The notes under the pieces are model-generated. The model saw only the letters and a program-made list of their open reading frames with translations, was not told the DNA's origin and made no database searches. From NCBI RefSeq assembly GCF_003846175.1, contig NZ_ML123044.1, forward strand, positions 273,587 to 337,586: DNA of 64,000 nucleotides, given 5' to 3'. Made by a program: the position numbers and the translations under genes. Below are positions 15,509-24,819 of this stretch, one piece after another (the first letter of the stretch is position 1; the number at the start of each line of letters is the position of its first letter). Source of the stretch: Streptomyces sp. ADI95-17. Its GTDB lineage: Bacteria; Actinomycetota; Actinomycetes; Streptomycetales; Streptomycetaceae.

Positions 15509-17992
15509 GTGGCGGATCAGCTCGGCACTTTGCTGCGTCGGCTGCGTAATCGGTCGGGGCTGACGCAGGAGCAGCTGGAGGCACGTTCCGGAGTGAGTGT
15601 GCGTACGATCCGCAGACTGGAGAACGGCAGATCCAGCGATCACCGGCTGGGTACGGTGAACCTGCTGGCGGACGCGCTGGAGGCCGGGCCCGAGGACCGT
15701 CAACGGCTCGCCGCCACGCTCGCGAAGTCGAAGGCCGAACCGGCCGGCGAACCCGTGCCCGCGCCCGAATCCGCACCCGCGCCCGTACCCGTACCGGAAT
15801 CCGCGCACGCCCCCTTAGCCACGCCCGTGCCCGTACCCGTGCAGAATTCCGGGCCGGATGCTGCGCAGAATGCCGGGACAAAAGTCCGCCCCACCCTCAC
15901 CGCTTCACCCGTTCACGGCGAACTCATCGCCGCCGCCACCGAATTGGCCCGGGAAATCAGGCGCCGCTGGCAGCGTGAGGAGGAACACCGCCGGGTGCAC
16001 GACCCTTTTCCGCTTCCGGTGCGCTGGCAGGACGCCCCCGAATCGCTGACCGACCATTCGGAGAACATTCAGCGTCTGCCGCCGGGAGCGACGCCGGACC
16101 GAATGGACCTGAGCGGCGATCTGGGCAGCGTGGCCGAGGTCTACCGGCGCATCGGGTCCGGGCGGCTCGTGGTCCTGGGCCGGGCCGGATCCGGCAAGTC
16201 GATCCTGACGATCAGGTTCGTCCTGGACCAGTTGGAGGCCCGGGAACCGCACGACCGGGTTCCGGTGATCTTCAGCATCGGCTCCTGGGACCCCACGGCC
16301 GTCGCGCTGCGGGACTGGCTGATCGACCGGCTGCTGCGCGACCACCCGCATCTCACCCGCCGGGCCCCCGACGGGGCGACGCTGGCCACCGCGCTGGTCG
16401 ACGCGGATCTCGTGCTTCCGGTCCTGGACGGGTTCGACGAGATCGCGGAAGGTCTGCGGCGTACGGCCCTGGAGGTGCTCAACGCCACCTCGCTCCCGCT
16501 CGTCCTGACCAGCCGACGCGGCGAGTTCGCCGAGGCCGTCCAGGAGGCCGGTGCCCCGCTGATCTGGGCCGCCGGTCTCGAACTGACCGATCTCACCTTC
16601 GACGACCTCGCCGACTACCTGCCCCGGACCGCCCGGCCGGTCCCCCGCGGCGACGGCGGCAGCGCGGCGGTCTGGGCCCCCGTACTGGACCGGCTGCGCG
16701 CCCGGGAGAGCGGGGCGGCCACCCCCCTGGCCAGGGTCCTGAGCACCCCGCTCATGATCGTCCTGGCGCGGACGATGTACAGCGAGGCACCCGACAGGAG
16801 TCCGGCGGAGCTGCTGGACGCCGAGCGCTTCCCCGACGAGAACTCCCTCGAAGAACATCTGCTGGCCGGCTTCGTGCCGACGGTCTACCGGCACCGCGTC
16901 GCCGAGCGGAGCGCCACCCGTCGCCTGGAGCGGCACCGCGACCCGGAGCGCGCCGAGTGCTGGCTCGGCCATCTCGCCCACCATCTGGCCCGGCTCGACG
17001 GCGACCAGCAGGACCTCGCGTGGTGGCGGATCGGTGATTCGCTGCGGCTGTCCACGAGGCTGCTGTCGGTGGCGGTCTCCTCGGCGCTCTGCGTCGCGCT
17101 CGCCGTGTGGATCGTCAACCTGATCAACGTGCCGTTCCCGGTCGGCGAGGCCCTCATGTCGGGCTGTTCGATGGGGGCGGTCGCCGGTCTCGCCTTCGGG
17201 TGTGTCCACGCGATCCTGGTCAGGGTCGGCACCACGGCCTTCGAACCCGCCCATGTGCGGCTGCGGCTGCCCGGCGGCGGCACCGGCGTCGGCCGCAGAC
17301 CGGTGCGCACGTTCGTCGCCCGGTTCGGTGCCGTGCTGCCGGGCGGTTTCGTGATGGGCGTCGGATGCGCCTCCGCCCTGGCCTTCCAGCGCTGGCTGTA
17401 CTACGGGATCCCGCTCGCGGACGAGCTGGTGATCAAGGGCACCCTCATCAACATGCTGGTCCTCGGCCTGATCTTCGGGACGGGTGCCGGACTGGTCTTC
17501 GGGGCCGTGGCCGTGCTCGAAGCACCGCTGGACGTCACCTCCGCGGCGACCCCGGCCGGCCTGCTGGCCTCGAACCGCGCGACGGTGCTCCGGCAGGTTC
17601 TCGTACTGGTGCCGATGCTCACCCTGGCCATCGCGGTCGGCGGGCACCTGATCACCGGCCTGCTCGACGGCATCCTCGGAACGCTGGTCTGGGACGTGGC
17701 GGGCGGGCTCGCCATCGGCGCCATCGGCGGGCTCGGCGGCACGTGCGCTTACGCGCTCTCGTTCACCGCCTGGGGGCGGTGGCTGGTCCTGTCGCGCATC
17801 TGGCTGCCGCTGACCGGCAGGCTGCCCTGGGACACCGTGGCCTTCCTGGACGACGCCTACCGCCGGGGCGTGCTGCGCCAGACCGGTGCGGTGTACCAGT
17901 TCCGCCACATCCGGCTCCAGCACCACCTCGCCCGCTCGTACCGCGAGCACCAGAGCAAGTACGCACCGGCCAGATTCGGTCCCGGGGCGTAG
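15509..17992 (+). CDS. XRE HTH - NACHT NTPase - membrane protein
   Basis: An 827-aa three-part protein. Residues about 5-62 are an XRE-type HTH (LRNRSGLTQEQLEARSGVS, TIRRLENGRS). A Pro/Val/Glu linker (about 70-130) leads to a NACHT-like STAND ATPase: Walker A GRAGSGKS near residue 225, Walker B LVLPVLDGFDE near 305-315, and a sensor-like LVLTSRRGEF. Helical sequence follows, and the C-terminus has about six hydrophobic segments between residues 517 and 750 (for example LLSVAVSSALCVALAVWIV and VAGGLAIGAIGGLGGTC), ending with a basic tail. STAND NTPases oligomerise on sensing a ligand; NACHT proteins with HTH and membrane parts are common in actinomycetes, and some bacterial NACHT proteins are anti-phage effectors. 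Role here is unknown. GTG at 15509 has GGAGGG 8 nt before it. Converges on the acetyltransferase gene with 9 bp between. Confidence 0.9.
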   Translation: MADQLGTLLRRLRNRSGLTQEQLEARSGVSVRTIRRLENGRSSDHRLGTVNLLADALEAGPEDRQRLAATLAKSKAEPAGEPVPAPESAPAPVPVPESAHAPLATPVPVPVQNSGPDAAQNAGTKVRPTLTASPVHGELIAAATELAREIRRRWQREEEHRRVHDPFPLPVRWQDAPESLTDHSENIQRLPPGATPDRMDLSGDLGSVAEVYRRIGSGRLVVLGRAGSGKSILTIRFVLDQLEAREPHDRVPVIFSIGSWDPTAVALRDWLIDRLLRDHPHLTRRAPDGATLATALVDADLVLPVLDGFDEIAEGLRRTALEVLNATSLPLVLTSRRGEFAEAVQEAGAPLIWAAGLELTDLTFDDLADYLPRTARPVPRGDGGSAAVWAPVLDRLRARESGAATPLARVLSTPLMIVLARTMYSEAPDRSPAELLDAERFPDENSLEEHLLAGFVPTVYRHRVAERSATRRLERHRDPERAECWLGHLAHHLARLDGDQQDLAWWRIGDSLRLSTRLLSVAVSSALCVALAVWIVNLINVPFPVGEALMSGCSMGAVAGLAFGCVHAILVRVGTTAFEPAHVRLRLPGGGTGVGRRPVRTFVARFGAVLPGGFVMGVGCASALAFQRWLYYGIPLADELVIKGTLINMLVLGLIFGTGAGLVFGAVAVLEAPLDVTSAATPAGLLASNRATVLRQVLVLVPMLTLAIAVGGHLITGLLDGILGTLVWDVAGGLAIGAIGGLGGTCAYALSFTAWGRWLVLSRIWLPLTGRLPWDTVAFLDDAYRRGVLRQTGAVYQFRHIRLQHHLARSYREHQSKYAPARFGPGA

Positions 17993-18001
17993 GGGCCGGT
18001 C

Positions 18002-18556
18002 TCAGGCCTCCCGCGCCGGCCACTCCCGGGCCAGCACCGACCAGATCTCCGAGTCGTGCCGCTCGCCGCGGTACAGGTAGTTCTCGCGCAGCACCCCGTC
18101 GCGCGTCATGCCCAGCCGCTTGGCCACGGCGATGCTGGCGGTGTTCGCGGCGGAGGCGTCCCACTCCACGCGGTGCATGCCGCGCTCCAGGAACGCCCAG
18201 TCGATCAGTCTGCGGGCCGCCCGGGTGATCAGCCCGCGCCCCTCGCCGGCCGGCTCCAGCCAGCAGCCGATCTCGCAGTTCCCCGACTCCGCGTCGAAGA
18301 TCCGGAACAGGACACCGCCGACGAGCGTGCCGTCCAGCCAGATGCCGTAGATCCGCCCGGTGTCCGCCGCCTGCTTCTCCGCGTACCGCCGCAGCAGCTC
18401 CCGCGCCGAGTCCAGGTCGGTGGCGAAGGAGGCGAAGGGGATCCACGGGTCGATGAGCGCGCGGGCCCGGTCCATGTGGTCGAGGAACTCCTGCGCCTGC
18501 CAGATCTCCAGCGGACGCAGTTCCGCTCCGTCGTCACCCAGGGATATCGCGAACAT
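18002..18556 (-). CDS. GNAT family N-acetyltransferase (RimJ/RimL type)
   Basis: A 184-aa acetyl-CoA-dependent acetyltransferase. It shows the RimJ/RimL-type pattern: AELRPLEIWQAQEFLDHMDR at the N-terminus, GIWLDGTLVGGVLFRI, the CEIGCWLEPAGEGRGLITRA motif A that binds the acetyl-CoA pyrophosphate, and MHRVEWDASAANTASIAVAKRLGM before ENYLYRGERHDSEIWS. Likely acceptor is an amine on a protein N-terminus or small molecule. Two ATGs stand in tandem (18559 and 18556); AAGGAG is too close to the first, so the second is chosen. The first overlaps the MMPL stop as ATGA, so translation is coupled to the exporter gene upstream. Confidence 0.88.
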   Translation of the reverse strand: MFAISLGDDGAELRPLEIWQAQEFLDHMDRARALIDPWIPFASFATDLDSARELLRRYAEKQAADTGRIYGIWLDGTLVGGVLFRIFDAESGNCEIGCWLEPAGEGRGLITRAARRLIDWAFLERGMHRVEWDASAANTASIAVAKRLGMTRDGVLRENYLYRGERHDSEIWSVLAREWPAREA

Positions 18557-20775
18557 CATGCTCCTTCTCGGACCGCTTCCACCATCTGCGCGGGCTGTGC
18601 CGCCTGCGGGATTTTCGCATGCCGCAGGTCCTGCTCGGGCGGCTCGATGCTGATCCGCGGCAGCAGCCGGTCCAGCCGGCGCGGCAGCCACCAGTTCGCC
18701 CCGCCCAGCAGATGCATCAGCGCGGGGACCAGCAGCGTACGCAGGACGAAGGCGTCCAGCAGGACGGCCGCGGCGAGCGCGATGCCGAACATCGCGATGA
18801 CCCGGTCCCCGCTGAGGACGAACGCCAGGAAGACCGAAATCATGATCACGGCCGCGGAGTTGATCACCCGACCGGTCTCGGCGAGGCCCACCCGGACGGC
18901 CCGCCGGTTGTCACCGGTCTCCAGCCACTCCTCGTACATCCGCCCCACCAGGAACACCTGGTAGTCCATGGACAGCCCGAAGAGCACCGACACCATGATC
19001 ACCGGCAGGAACGGTTCGATGGGCCCCGCGCTGCCCAGGCCCAGCAGCTCGCTCCCCCAGCCCCACTGGAAGATCGCGACGACGACCCCGAACGAGGAGG
19101 CGACGGCGGCCACGTTCATCACCGCGGCCTTCAGCGGAATGCCGATCGACCGGAAGGCCAGCAGCAGGAGCAGGCAGCCGAGCCCTATGACCACGCCGAC
19201 GAAGAGCGGGAGCTTGCCGATGATGATCCGGGCGAAGTCGTCGTAACTGGCGGTCACTCCCCCGACATGGGCCTGGAGCGAGTTGTTCTCCTCGGCCTTC
19301 GGCAGCACGTCCGTGCGCAGCCGGTCGACGAGCTCGCTGGTCTCCTGGGACTGCGGCGACGACTTCGGTACGACGGTGACGAAGGCCGTGTCGCCGCTGT
19401 TGTTGTACGTGACCGGGCCGGCCGAGGCCACGCCCTCGGTGGACCGCAGCGTGGCGGGCAGGCCGTCCATCGCGAGCCGGTCGTCCGCGCCGTCCAGCTG
19501 CGCGGCGATCGTCAGGGGGCCGTTGACGCCGGGGCCGAATCCGTCGGCCAGCAGGTCGTACGCCTGCCGGGTGGTCGACGAGGCGGGGTTGTTGCCCTGG
19601 TCGGAGCTGCCCAGGTGCAGGGAGAACGTGGGCAGCGCCAGGACCAGCATCACCACGGCGGCGCACGCCCCGAGCAGCTTGGGGTGGCGTTCGACGAAGG
19701 CTGACCAGCGGGCGGCGAAGCCCGTGGGAGATTCGGGCCGCGGGCCGTGCTCGGCGAGCTGCCCGCGCTCGCGCCGGCTCAGGGCCCGCATACCGATGAG
19801 GGACAGCAGGGCGGGGAGCAGGGTGACGGAGGCGGCCACGGTCAGCACGACGGTGAGCGAGGCGGCGATCGCCACGCCGTTGAGGAACCCGAGGCGCAGG
19901 ATCAGCATGCCGAGCAGCGCGATGCAGACGGTGGCCCCGGCGAAGACCACGGCGCGGCCGGTCGTCGCGACGGCGTTCTGCGCGGCCTCGGTGACCGACA
20001 GGCCTCTGCGCAGTCCTCTGCGGTGTCTGGTGACGATGAACAGCGCGTAGTCGATGCCGACGCCGAGCCCGATCAGCATGCCCAGCATGGGGGCGAAGTC
20101 GGCGACGGTCATCACATGGCCGAGCAGCACGGTGCCCGCGTACGCGGTGCCGACGGAGACCAGTGCGGTGGCGATGGGCAGCATGCTGGCGGCGAGCGAG
20201 CCGAAGGCGAGGAAGAGGACGACCGCCGCGACGACGACCCCGATGGCCTCGCTGAGGTGGGCGGAGGGTGCCTCGGTGAGCGCGACGGCCGGGCCGCCCA
20301 GCTCCACCTGGAGATGGTCGGCGGCGGCCGTCTTCGCGGTGTCGACGACGGCCCTGGCCTGTTGGACCGGGATCTCCTCGACCTGCCGGTCGAAGGTGAT
20401 CGTGGCATAGGCGGTGTGTCCGTCGGCGCTGATCTGCGCGGTGCCGGAGGCCCCGTACGGGCCGGTGACCGCGCCGACCCCGGGGAGTTCCTCGACCGCG
20501 TGCAGGGTCCGGGTCATCGTCTGCCGGACGTCGGCGGCCCGCACGGTGGAGTCGGTGGTGTGCCAGACGATGGTGTCGGTGTCACCGCCGAGATCCGTGA
20601 AACCGGCCCTGAGCAGCTCGGTGGCCCGGCCGGACTCCGTGCCGTGGACCTCGTAGTCGTTGGAGTACGCGGAACCCGCGAAGCCCGCCGCGGTGGCCGC
20701 GCCGCCGAGGGCGAGCAGCCAGACGAGGACGGCGATGAGACGGTGCCTGATGCACCAGCGGGCGATGGCAGCCAA
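18556..20775 (-). CDS. MMPL/RND-family membrane transporter
   Basis: A 739-aa exporter of the mycobacterial-membrane-protein-large family. It has the two-fold layout: one TM (LIAVLVWLLALGGAATAAG), a large extracytoplasmic loop with YEVHGTESGRATELLRAGF, a six-TM bundle that includes LGVGIDYALFIVTRHRRGL (the GxxxDY motif of MMPL domains), a second loop, and a second bundle with MVSVLFGLSMDYQVFLVGRMYEEW, ending in PEQDLRHAKIP. Such proteins use the proton gradient to export lipids or hydrophobic compounds. The TTG at 20775 is chosen because GGGAG stands 8 nt before it and the product then begins just before the first TM; an upstream in-frame start at 20844 lacks a ribosome site. The GNAT gene downstream is coupled. 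Confidence 0.88.
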   Translation of the reverse strand: MAAIARWCIRHRLIAVLVWLLALGGAATAAGFAGSAYSNDYEVHGTESGRATELLRAGFTDLGGDTDTIVWHTTDSTVRAADVRQTMTRTLHAVEELPGVGAVTGPYGASGTAQISADGHTAYATITFDRQVEEIPVQQARAVVDTAKTAAADHLQVELGGPAVALTEAPSAHLSEAIGVVVAAVVLFLAFGSLAASMLPIATALVSVGTAYAGTVLLGHVMTVADFAPMLGMLIGLGVGIDYALFIVTRHRRGLRRGLSVTEAAQNAVATTGRAVVFAGATVCIALLGMLILRLGFLNGVAIAASLTVVLTVAASVTLLPALLSLIGMRALSRRERGQLAEHGPRPESPTGFAARWSAFVERHPKLLGACAAVVMLVLALPTFSLHLGSSDQGNNPASSTTRQAYDLLADGFGPGVNGPLTIAAQLDGADDRLAMDGLPATLRSTEGVASAGPVTYNNSGDTAFVTVVPKSSPQSQETSELVDRLRTDVLPKAEENNSLQAHVGGVTASYDDFARIIIGKLPLFVGVVIGLGCLLLLLAFRSIGIPLKAAVMNVAAVASSFGVVVAIFQWGWGSELLGLGSAGPIEPFLPVIMVSVLFGLSMDYQVFLVGRMYEEWLETGDNRRAVRVGLAETGRVINSAAVIMISVFLAFVLSGDRVIAMFGIALAAAVLLDAFVLRTLLVPALMHLLGGANWWLPRRLDRLLPRISIEPPEQDLRHAKIPQAAQPAQMVEAVREGA

Positions 20776-20959
20776 CGGACGTGCTCCCTGCTGGTTCGTG
20801 ATCTTTTGCCGGTATAAAACGCGAATTACCCGCAAAGAGCGCATGACCTGAGAACCGTCACTCTGGCAGCCGTAGGTGATCCTTTGTCTCTTTCGTGGCC
20901 TTACTCACAATGGCGGCAGGAATGGCCGTGGCCCCGCGTCGCCATGCCCTCCGGCCGTC

Positions 20960-22438
20960 TCACTCGGCCAGTCGTTCCTCCTCCGCCTCCAGCTCGTCCT
21001 CGAACTGCTCCTCGATCTCCGCGATGCCCTTCGTCACGACCTCCGCCAGATGGACGGGGCAGGTCAGCGCCTCGTTCCCGAAGCCCTGGCCGGAGTCCGG
21101 GCCAGGGGCGGGGCAGGCGTCGGGGGCATAGAGGTGCGCTATGTGTGCCAAGCGGTCGGACGTGCGCCCACGGGCGGGCGCATGGCCGTCCGCGTGGGCG
21201 CACCCGCCGCCGGGCAGGTCGGCGGCAGCGGTGCGGAGGATGCCGAGGATCTCACGGGCGATTCCGTACGACAGCTCCAGAGAATCGGCCGCCGTGCCCA
21301 TCAGGAGCAGCAGGACGGTCCGGTCGAGTGCGGGTCCGTCCGGACCGAGTTGCTCGTACCGCCGGGCCGCCCAGAGCGCCGCCTCCTCGGAAGCCGTCTC
21401 GTCCTTGAACGGGACATGACGCTCGGTCAGCGGATCGATGTCGAGCCGGCCGTCGGAGCGCAGATACACCGGGTCCAGATGCGCCGTCTCCCGGGTGCCG
21501 AAGAGTCTGTCGACCGCTTCGCGCAGATGGTCGCGGGCCTCGACGGCGAGGGCGCGCAGGAAGGTGGTGCAGGTCCATGCCTCCAGCGAGGCCCCGTATC
21601 CGTCCTCGTGTTCCTCGCGCAGGACGGTCCGGCCGCCGGGGCTCTGCAGGTGGATGCCCTCGGAGGCCTGCTCGTCGCTGCCGGAGCGCAGTGCCGGGTG
21701 CTCGCCGTCCTCGTGCGCGCAGGCCTCGTCCGGCAGCAGCGGCAGTACGGACTCCAGGCCCTCGATCATGTCGTCGAGCAGCGACCGCTGTCTGATCCGG
21801 CCCGACCCCGCGTACCAGCAGTTCGCATGGGCGACGACGACATAGCCGGCGAGAGCGGCCCGGGAGAGGTCGCCGGGCGGTCCGGCGTGGATGTCCAGGT
21901 CCCAGAACGGATCGCCGTTCGGATAGTCGTTGAGCACACTGCCCAGGCTGCGGATGTATCTCTGGTGGTCCTCGGGGACGATCTCGGGGATGCCGTCCGT
22001 GCTGCCCGGCAGGATCACATCGGCGGCCGTCCGCGCCCATCCGGCGGCATTGCGGGGACAGACCTCGGCCTCGTCCCAGTCATCGAGCGGAACCTCGACG
22101 TCCGGCGCGTGGAGCAGCCCGTCCGCGTCGGTGTCCCACTCCTCCAGGCTGTCGGTGTACGGATGGGACGCGTGCCCGCACCCGCCGGCCTGAAGACACT
22201 GCTCGTCCATGGCCTCGGCGGCGGCGCCGAGCGCGTCCACCACGGCCCGCTCGACATCGGCGCCGCGTCGCCCGAGGACGTACCGCGCCATGTTCACCAG
22301 CCCGAAGGTCAGCAGGACCGCCTGCTCGCCGTCCGGTTCGGCGGCGAGCAGGCGGGCGCACTCCAGGACGACGGGGTCCGCCTCCTCGGGGGCGGCGCCC
22401 GCCGTGACTCCGTCCCATTTCTCGATCAGTTCGTTCAT
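20960..22438 (-). CDS. Conserved protein of unknown function
   Basis: A 492-aa soluble acidic protein that I do not recognise. It contains Cys/His-containing segments (GGCGHASHPYTD, EACAHEDGEH, GGGCAHADGHAP, ALTCPVHLAEV) spread along the chain, and long helical stretches, ending in a charged Glu-rich coiled-coil-like tail (EIEEQFEDELEAEEERLAE). No signal peptide or TM segment. The ATG at 22438 is chosen over GTG 22450; neither has a clear ribosome site. It stands alone, in the same direction as the phospholipase C gene, 78 bp downstream of it. The repeated CAH-type motifs could bind metal, but this is a guess from composition. Confidence 0.75.
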   Translation of the reverse strand: MNELIEKWDGVTAGAAPEEADPVVLECARLLAAEPDGEQAVLLTFGLVNMARYVLGRRGADVERAVVDALGAAAEAMDEQCLQAGGCGHASHPYTDSLEEWDTDADGLLHAPDVEVPLDDWDEAEVCPRNAAGWARTAADVILPGSTDGIPEIVPEDHQRYIRSLGSVLNDYPNGDPFWDLDIHAGPPGDLSRAALAGYVVVAHANCWYAGSGRIRQRSLLDDMIEGLESVLPLLPDEACAHEDGEHPALRSGSDEQASEGIHLQSPGGRTVLREEHEDGYGASLEAWTCTTFLRALAVEARDHLREAVDRLFGTRETAHLDPVYLRSDGRLDIDPLTERHVPFKDETASEEAALWAARRYEQLGPDGPALDRTVLLLLMGTAADSLELSYGIAREILGILRTAAADLPGGGCAHADGHAPARGRTSDRLAHIAHLYAPDACPAPGPDSGQGFGNEALTCPVHLAEVVTKGIAEIEEQFEDELEAEEERLAE

Positions 22439-22516
22439 GATCAAGGACACGCGGGCCGTGCCGCGGTGGTTCCGGTGGGCGCCGAACCCCGTGCGGAGAG
22501 CCTGCCGGGCGGCCCG

Positions 22517-24643
22517 TCAGCCCGAGACGCTCGCCCGGCCGTTCTCGATGTGCCCCATCAGCCGGCGCCGGAACGCGTCGTCCCCGTCGACGGTGACGTC
22601 CAGGTCGTACCAGCCGTGCGCGTCGGCCGCCGAGTGGACCACCGTGCGGCTGCGTCCCGGCTTGACCTTGATGGTCCGGGTCCAGTCCCGCAGGTCCGCC
22701 TCGTCGACGTAGCCGCGCGGCCGCACCGTGAAGGTGAGCGTGGTCCGGCCGGTGTTGCGGAGCGTGAGGTGCAGGTCGCGCTCATGGGCGTCGACCCGCG
22801 AGGCGACCTCGGCACCGGCCGAGGCGCCGCCCTTCGCGGGCCCGGCGAACTCCCGGCGGAAACCGTTCGGCCCCGTCACCGTGAACCGGTAGGCCTCGCC
22901 GGTCACGGGCACCGTCCACTGCGCGGTGCGCTTGACGTCCCGGTGCTGCGGTACGGGGAACTCGCCCGCGTACGGGTACAGCGCGAAGTGCGCCGACGAG
23001 CGCCCCGTGTTGCTGAGGGCCACCTGCACCGTGCCGTTCACCACCTTCGCCTGCGCGTCCGGCTGGTAGGGCAGCGCGCGGGCCGGGCGGGTGCCGGGCT
23101 CCTGCACGGGCATGTGCTGGACGGCCGGCGGCTTCGGCGACCAGCGGCCGCTGAACGGCGGGATGGCGCCCGGCTGTTCCACCTCGGGCCGACGCCGCCC
23201 GCGGGAGAAGTCGAAGGCCGAGGTCAGGTCGCCGGCGACGGTGCGCCGCCAGTCGCTGATGTTCGGTTCCTTCACTCCGGTCCAGCGCTCCAGGAAGCGG
23301 ACCACGGAGGTGTGGTCGAAGACCTCGGAGCAGACGTAGCCGCCGATGGTCCACGGCGACACCACGAGCATCGGCACCCGCATGCCGAGACCGGTGGGCT
23401 TGCCCTCCCACTGCTCCTCGGTCACCTCGGACGGGGCGACCGGCGGCGGCACGTGGTCGAAGAAGCCGTCGTTCTCGTCGTAGTTGATGAAGACCGCGGT
23501 GTGCCGCCACACGTCGGGGTGCTTGCCCAGTGCGTCCAGGACTTTGTAGACGATCGTCGCGCTGTGGATCGGCGAGGAGACGCTCGGGTGCTCGGAGTCG
23601 ACGGCGGAGGGCACCAGGTAGGAGACCTCCGGCAGGGTGCCCGCCGCGACGTCCTTGGCGAACTCGTCGGCCAGCGTCCCGGTCTCCACTCGGCGCAACG
23701 CCCGCTCGAACAGGCTGCGTTCGGTCTTGTCGAGGCTGGCGACACCCTCCTCCAGCAGGCCGAACAGCCGCTCCCGCTCCGTGGCGTCGGCGTCCCGCAC
23801 CGCGGCGTAGAACGACTCCATGAAGGTGTGGCCGCCGGTCTTCGCCAACGCCTTGCGGGCCACCGCCTTGAAGGTGGCGAAGAACTCGATCTGGTTGTCG
23901 GTGAAGTTCTCCCACTCGGTGTACGTGCGCCAGCTGCGCCCGGCCTTCTCCAGCCGCTCCGCGTACGTGCCCCAGTCGTAGCCGGGGTGGGTGCCCTCGT
24001 CGTACGCGTCGTTGCCGACGGCCCGCTTGCCGTTCGGCTCGTTGCCTGTCCTGCCGCTCCACAGGTGGTTGCGGTTGGGGCTGGTCGAGGAGTGGATGGA
24101 GGAGTGGTAGGCGTCGCAGACCGTGAAGGTGTCGGCCAGTTCGTAGTGCAGCGGGATGTCGCGGCGGTCGTAGTACGCCATGGTGGCGGCCGTCTTCGCG
24201 CTCACCCAGCCGTTCATCCAACCGCCGGCCCACGCCTTGCCGCCACCGCTCCAGGAGTGGTCGAGCGCGCCGATGTACTGGAGGTCCTTCTTCTGCGTCT
24301 CGGCGGCGTCGCGCACCGGGAACGGCAGTACGGAGCTGCCCGCCGCGGCGGGCTGCTCGAAGACCGTCCGGCCCGAGGGCAGCTCGACGGCGTTGCGGTC
24401 ACCGAAGCCGCGTACGCCCCGGAGCGTCCCGAAGTAATGGTCGAAGGAACGATTCTCCTGCATCAGGATCACCACGTGCTTGATGGCTCCGAGCCCGTCA
24501 CGGCCGCCGGACCCAGCCGAGTGTGCCGGCTGCGCGGCGATCGCGGCCTGCAGCGAAGGCGGCAGCAGCGACCCCGCCGCCGCGGCGCCGAGTGCACCGC
24601 CGCCCAGCGCGAAGAGCCGTCGCCGTGAAATGTCCGTGGTCAA
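22517..24643 (-). CDS. Tat-exported phospholipase C / phosphoesterase (phosphocholine-specific type)
   Basis: A 708-aa secreted enzyme of the bacterial phosphoesterase family that hydrolyses phospholipid head groups. Residues 1-38 are a Tat signal with twin arginines in SRRRLFALGGG. The metal-binding core starts at KHVVILMQENRSFDHYFGTLRG (active-site Glu-Asn); downstream are HSWSGGGKAWAGGWMNGWV, CDAYHSSIHSSTSPNRNHLWSG, and FINYDENDGFFDHVPPP plus LGMRVPMLVVSPWT, which carry the remaining Asp/His ligands. Two C-terminal beta-rich domains of unknown function typical of this family follow (from about residue 490). Length is normal for the family. The TTG at 24643 has GGGAGG five nucleotides upstream. 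Likely helps release phosphate or choline from lipids outside the cell; regulation not visible. Confidence 0.9.
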   Translation of the reverse strand: MTTDISRRRLFALGGGALGAAAAGSLLPPSLQAAIAAQPAHSAGSGGRDGLGAIKHVVILMQENRSFDHYFGTLRGVRGFGDRNAVELPSGRTVFEQPAAAGSSVLPFPVRDAAETQKKDLQYIGALDHSWSGGGKAWAGGWMNGWVSAKTAATMAYYDRRDIPLHYELADTFTVCDAYHSSIHSSTSPNRNHLWSGRTGNEPNGKRAVGNDAYDEGTHPGYDWGTYAERLEKAGRSWRTYTEWENFTDNQIEFFATFKAVARKALAKTGGHTFMESFYAAVRDADATERERLFGLLEEGVASLDKTERSLFERALRRVETGTLADEFAKDVAAGTLPEVSYLVPSAVDSEHPSVSSPIHSATIVYKVLDALGKHPDVWRHTAVFINYDENDGFFDHVPPPVAPSEVTEEQWEGKPTGLGMRVPMLVVSPWTIGGYVCSEVFDHTSVVRFLERWTGVKEPNISDWRRTVAGDLTSAFDFSRGRRRPEVEQPGAIPPFSGRWSPKPPAVQHMPVQEPGTRPARALPYQPDAQAKVVNGTVQVALSNTGRSSAHFALYPYAGEFPVPQHRDVKRTAQWTVPVTGEAYRFTVTGPNGFRREFAGPAKGGASAGAEVASRVDAHERDLHLTLRNTGRTTLTFTVRPRGYVDEADLRDWTRTIKVKPGRSRTVVHSAADAHGWYDLDVTVDGDDAFRRRLMGHIENGRASVSG

Positions 24644-24757
24644 GTGAGCCTCCCGAGTCCTGTCGTACAGCCGGGAAGCTAATCAAGCCAAGTGGCGCGC
24701 GGAAGGATTCCGTACGGCTCGGTGGTGAACGTCCAACAGGTCGTGCGGGAAAGTCCA

Positions 24758-24794
24758 AGGGGCGGCGCACCCGGCTCACGGGTGTGCCGCCCCT
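24758..24794 (-). terminator. Hairpin downstream of gatB
   Basis: A near-perfect inverted repeat: arms AGGGGCGGCGCACCC (24758-24772) and GGGTGTGCCGCCCCT (24780-24794) with a 7-nt loop. One C/T mismatch. It is 26 bp beyond the gatB stop and has no clear U-tract, as is common in streptomycetes. Confidence 0.75.
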
Positions 24795-24819
24795 CGGGGG
24801 ACGTGCCTGCGCAGAGGGG

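Noticed and set aside
20876..24628. 1250-aa plus-strand ORF
   Set aside because: Shadow of two minus-strand genes (unknown protein and phospholipase C) with complete motifs.
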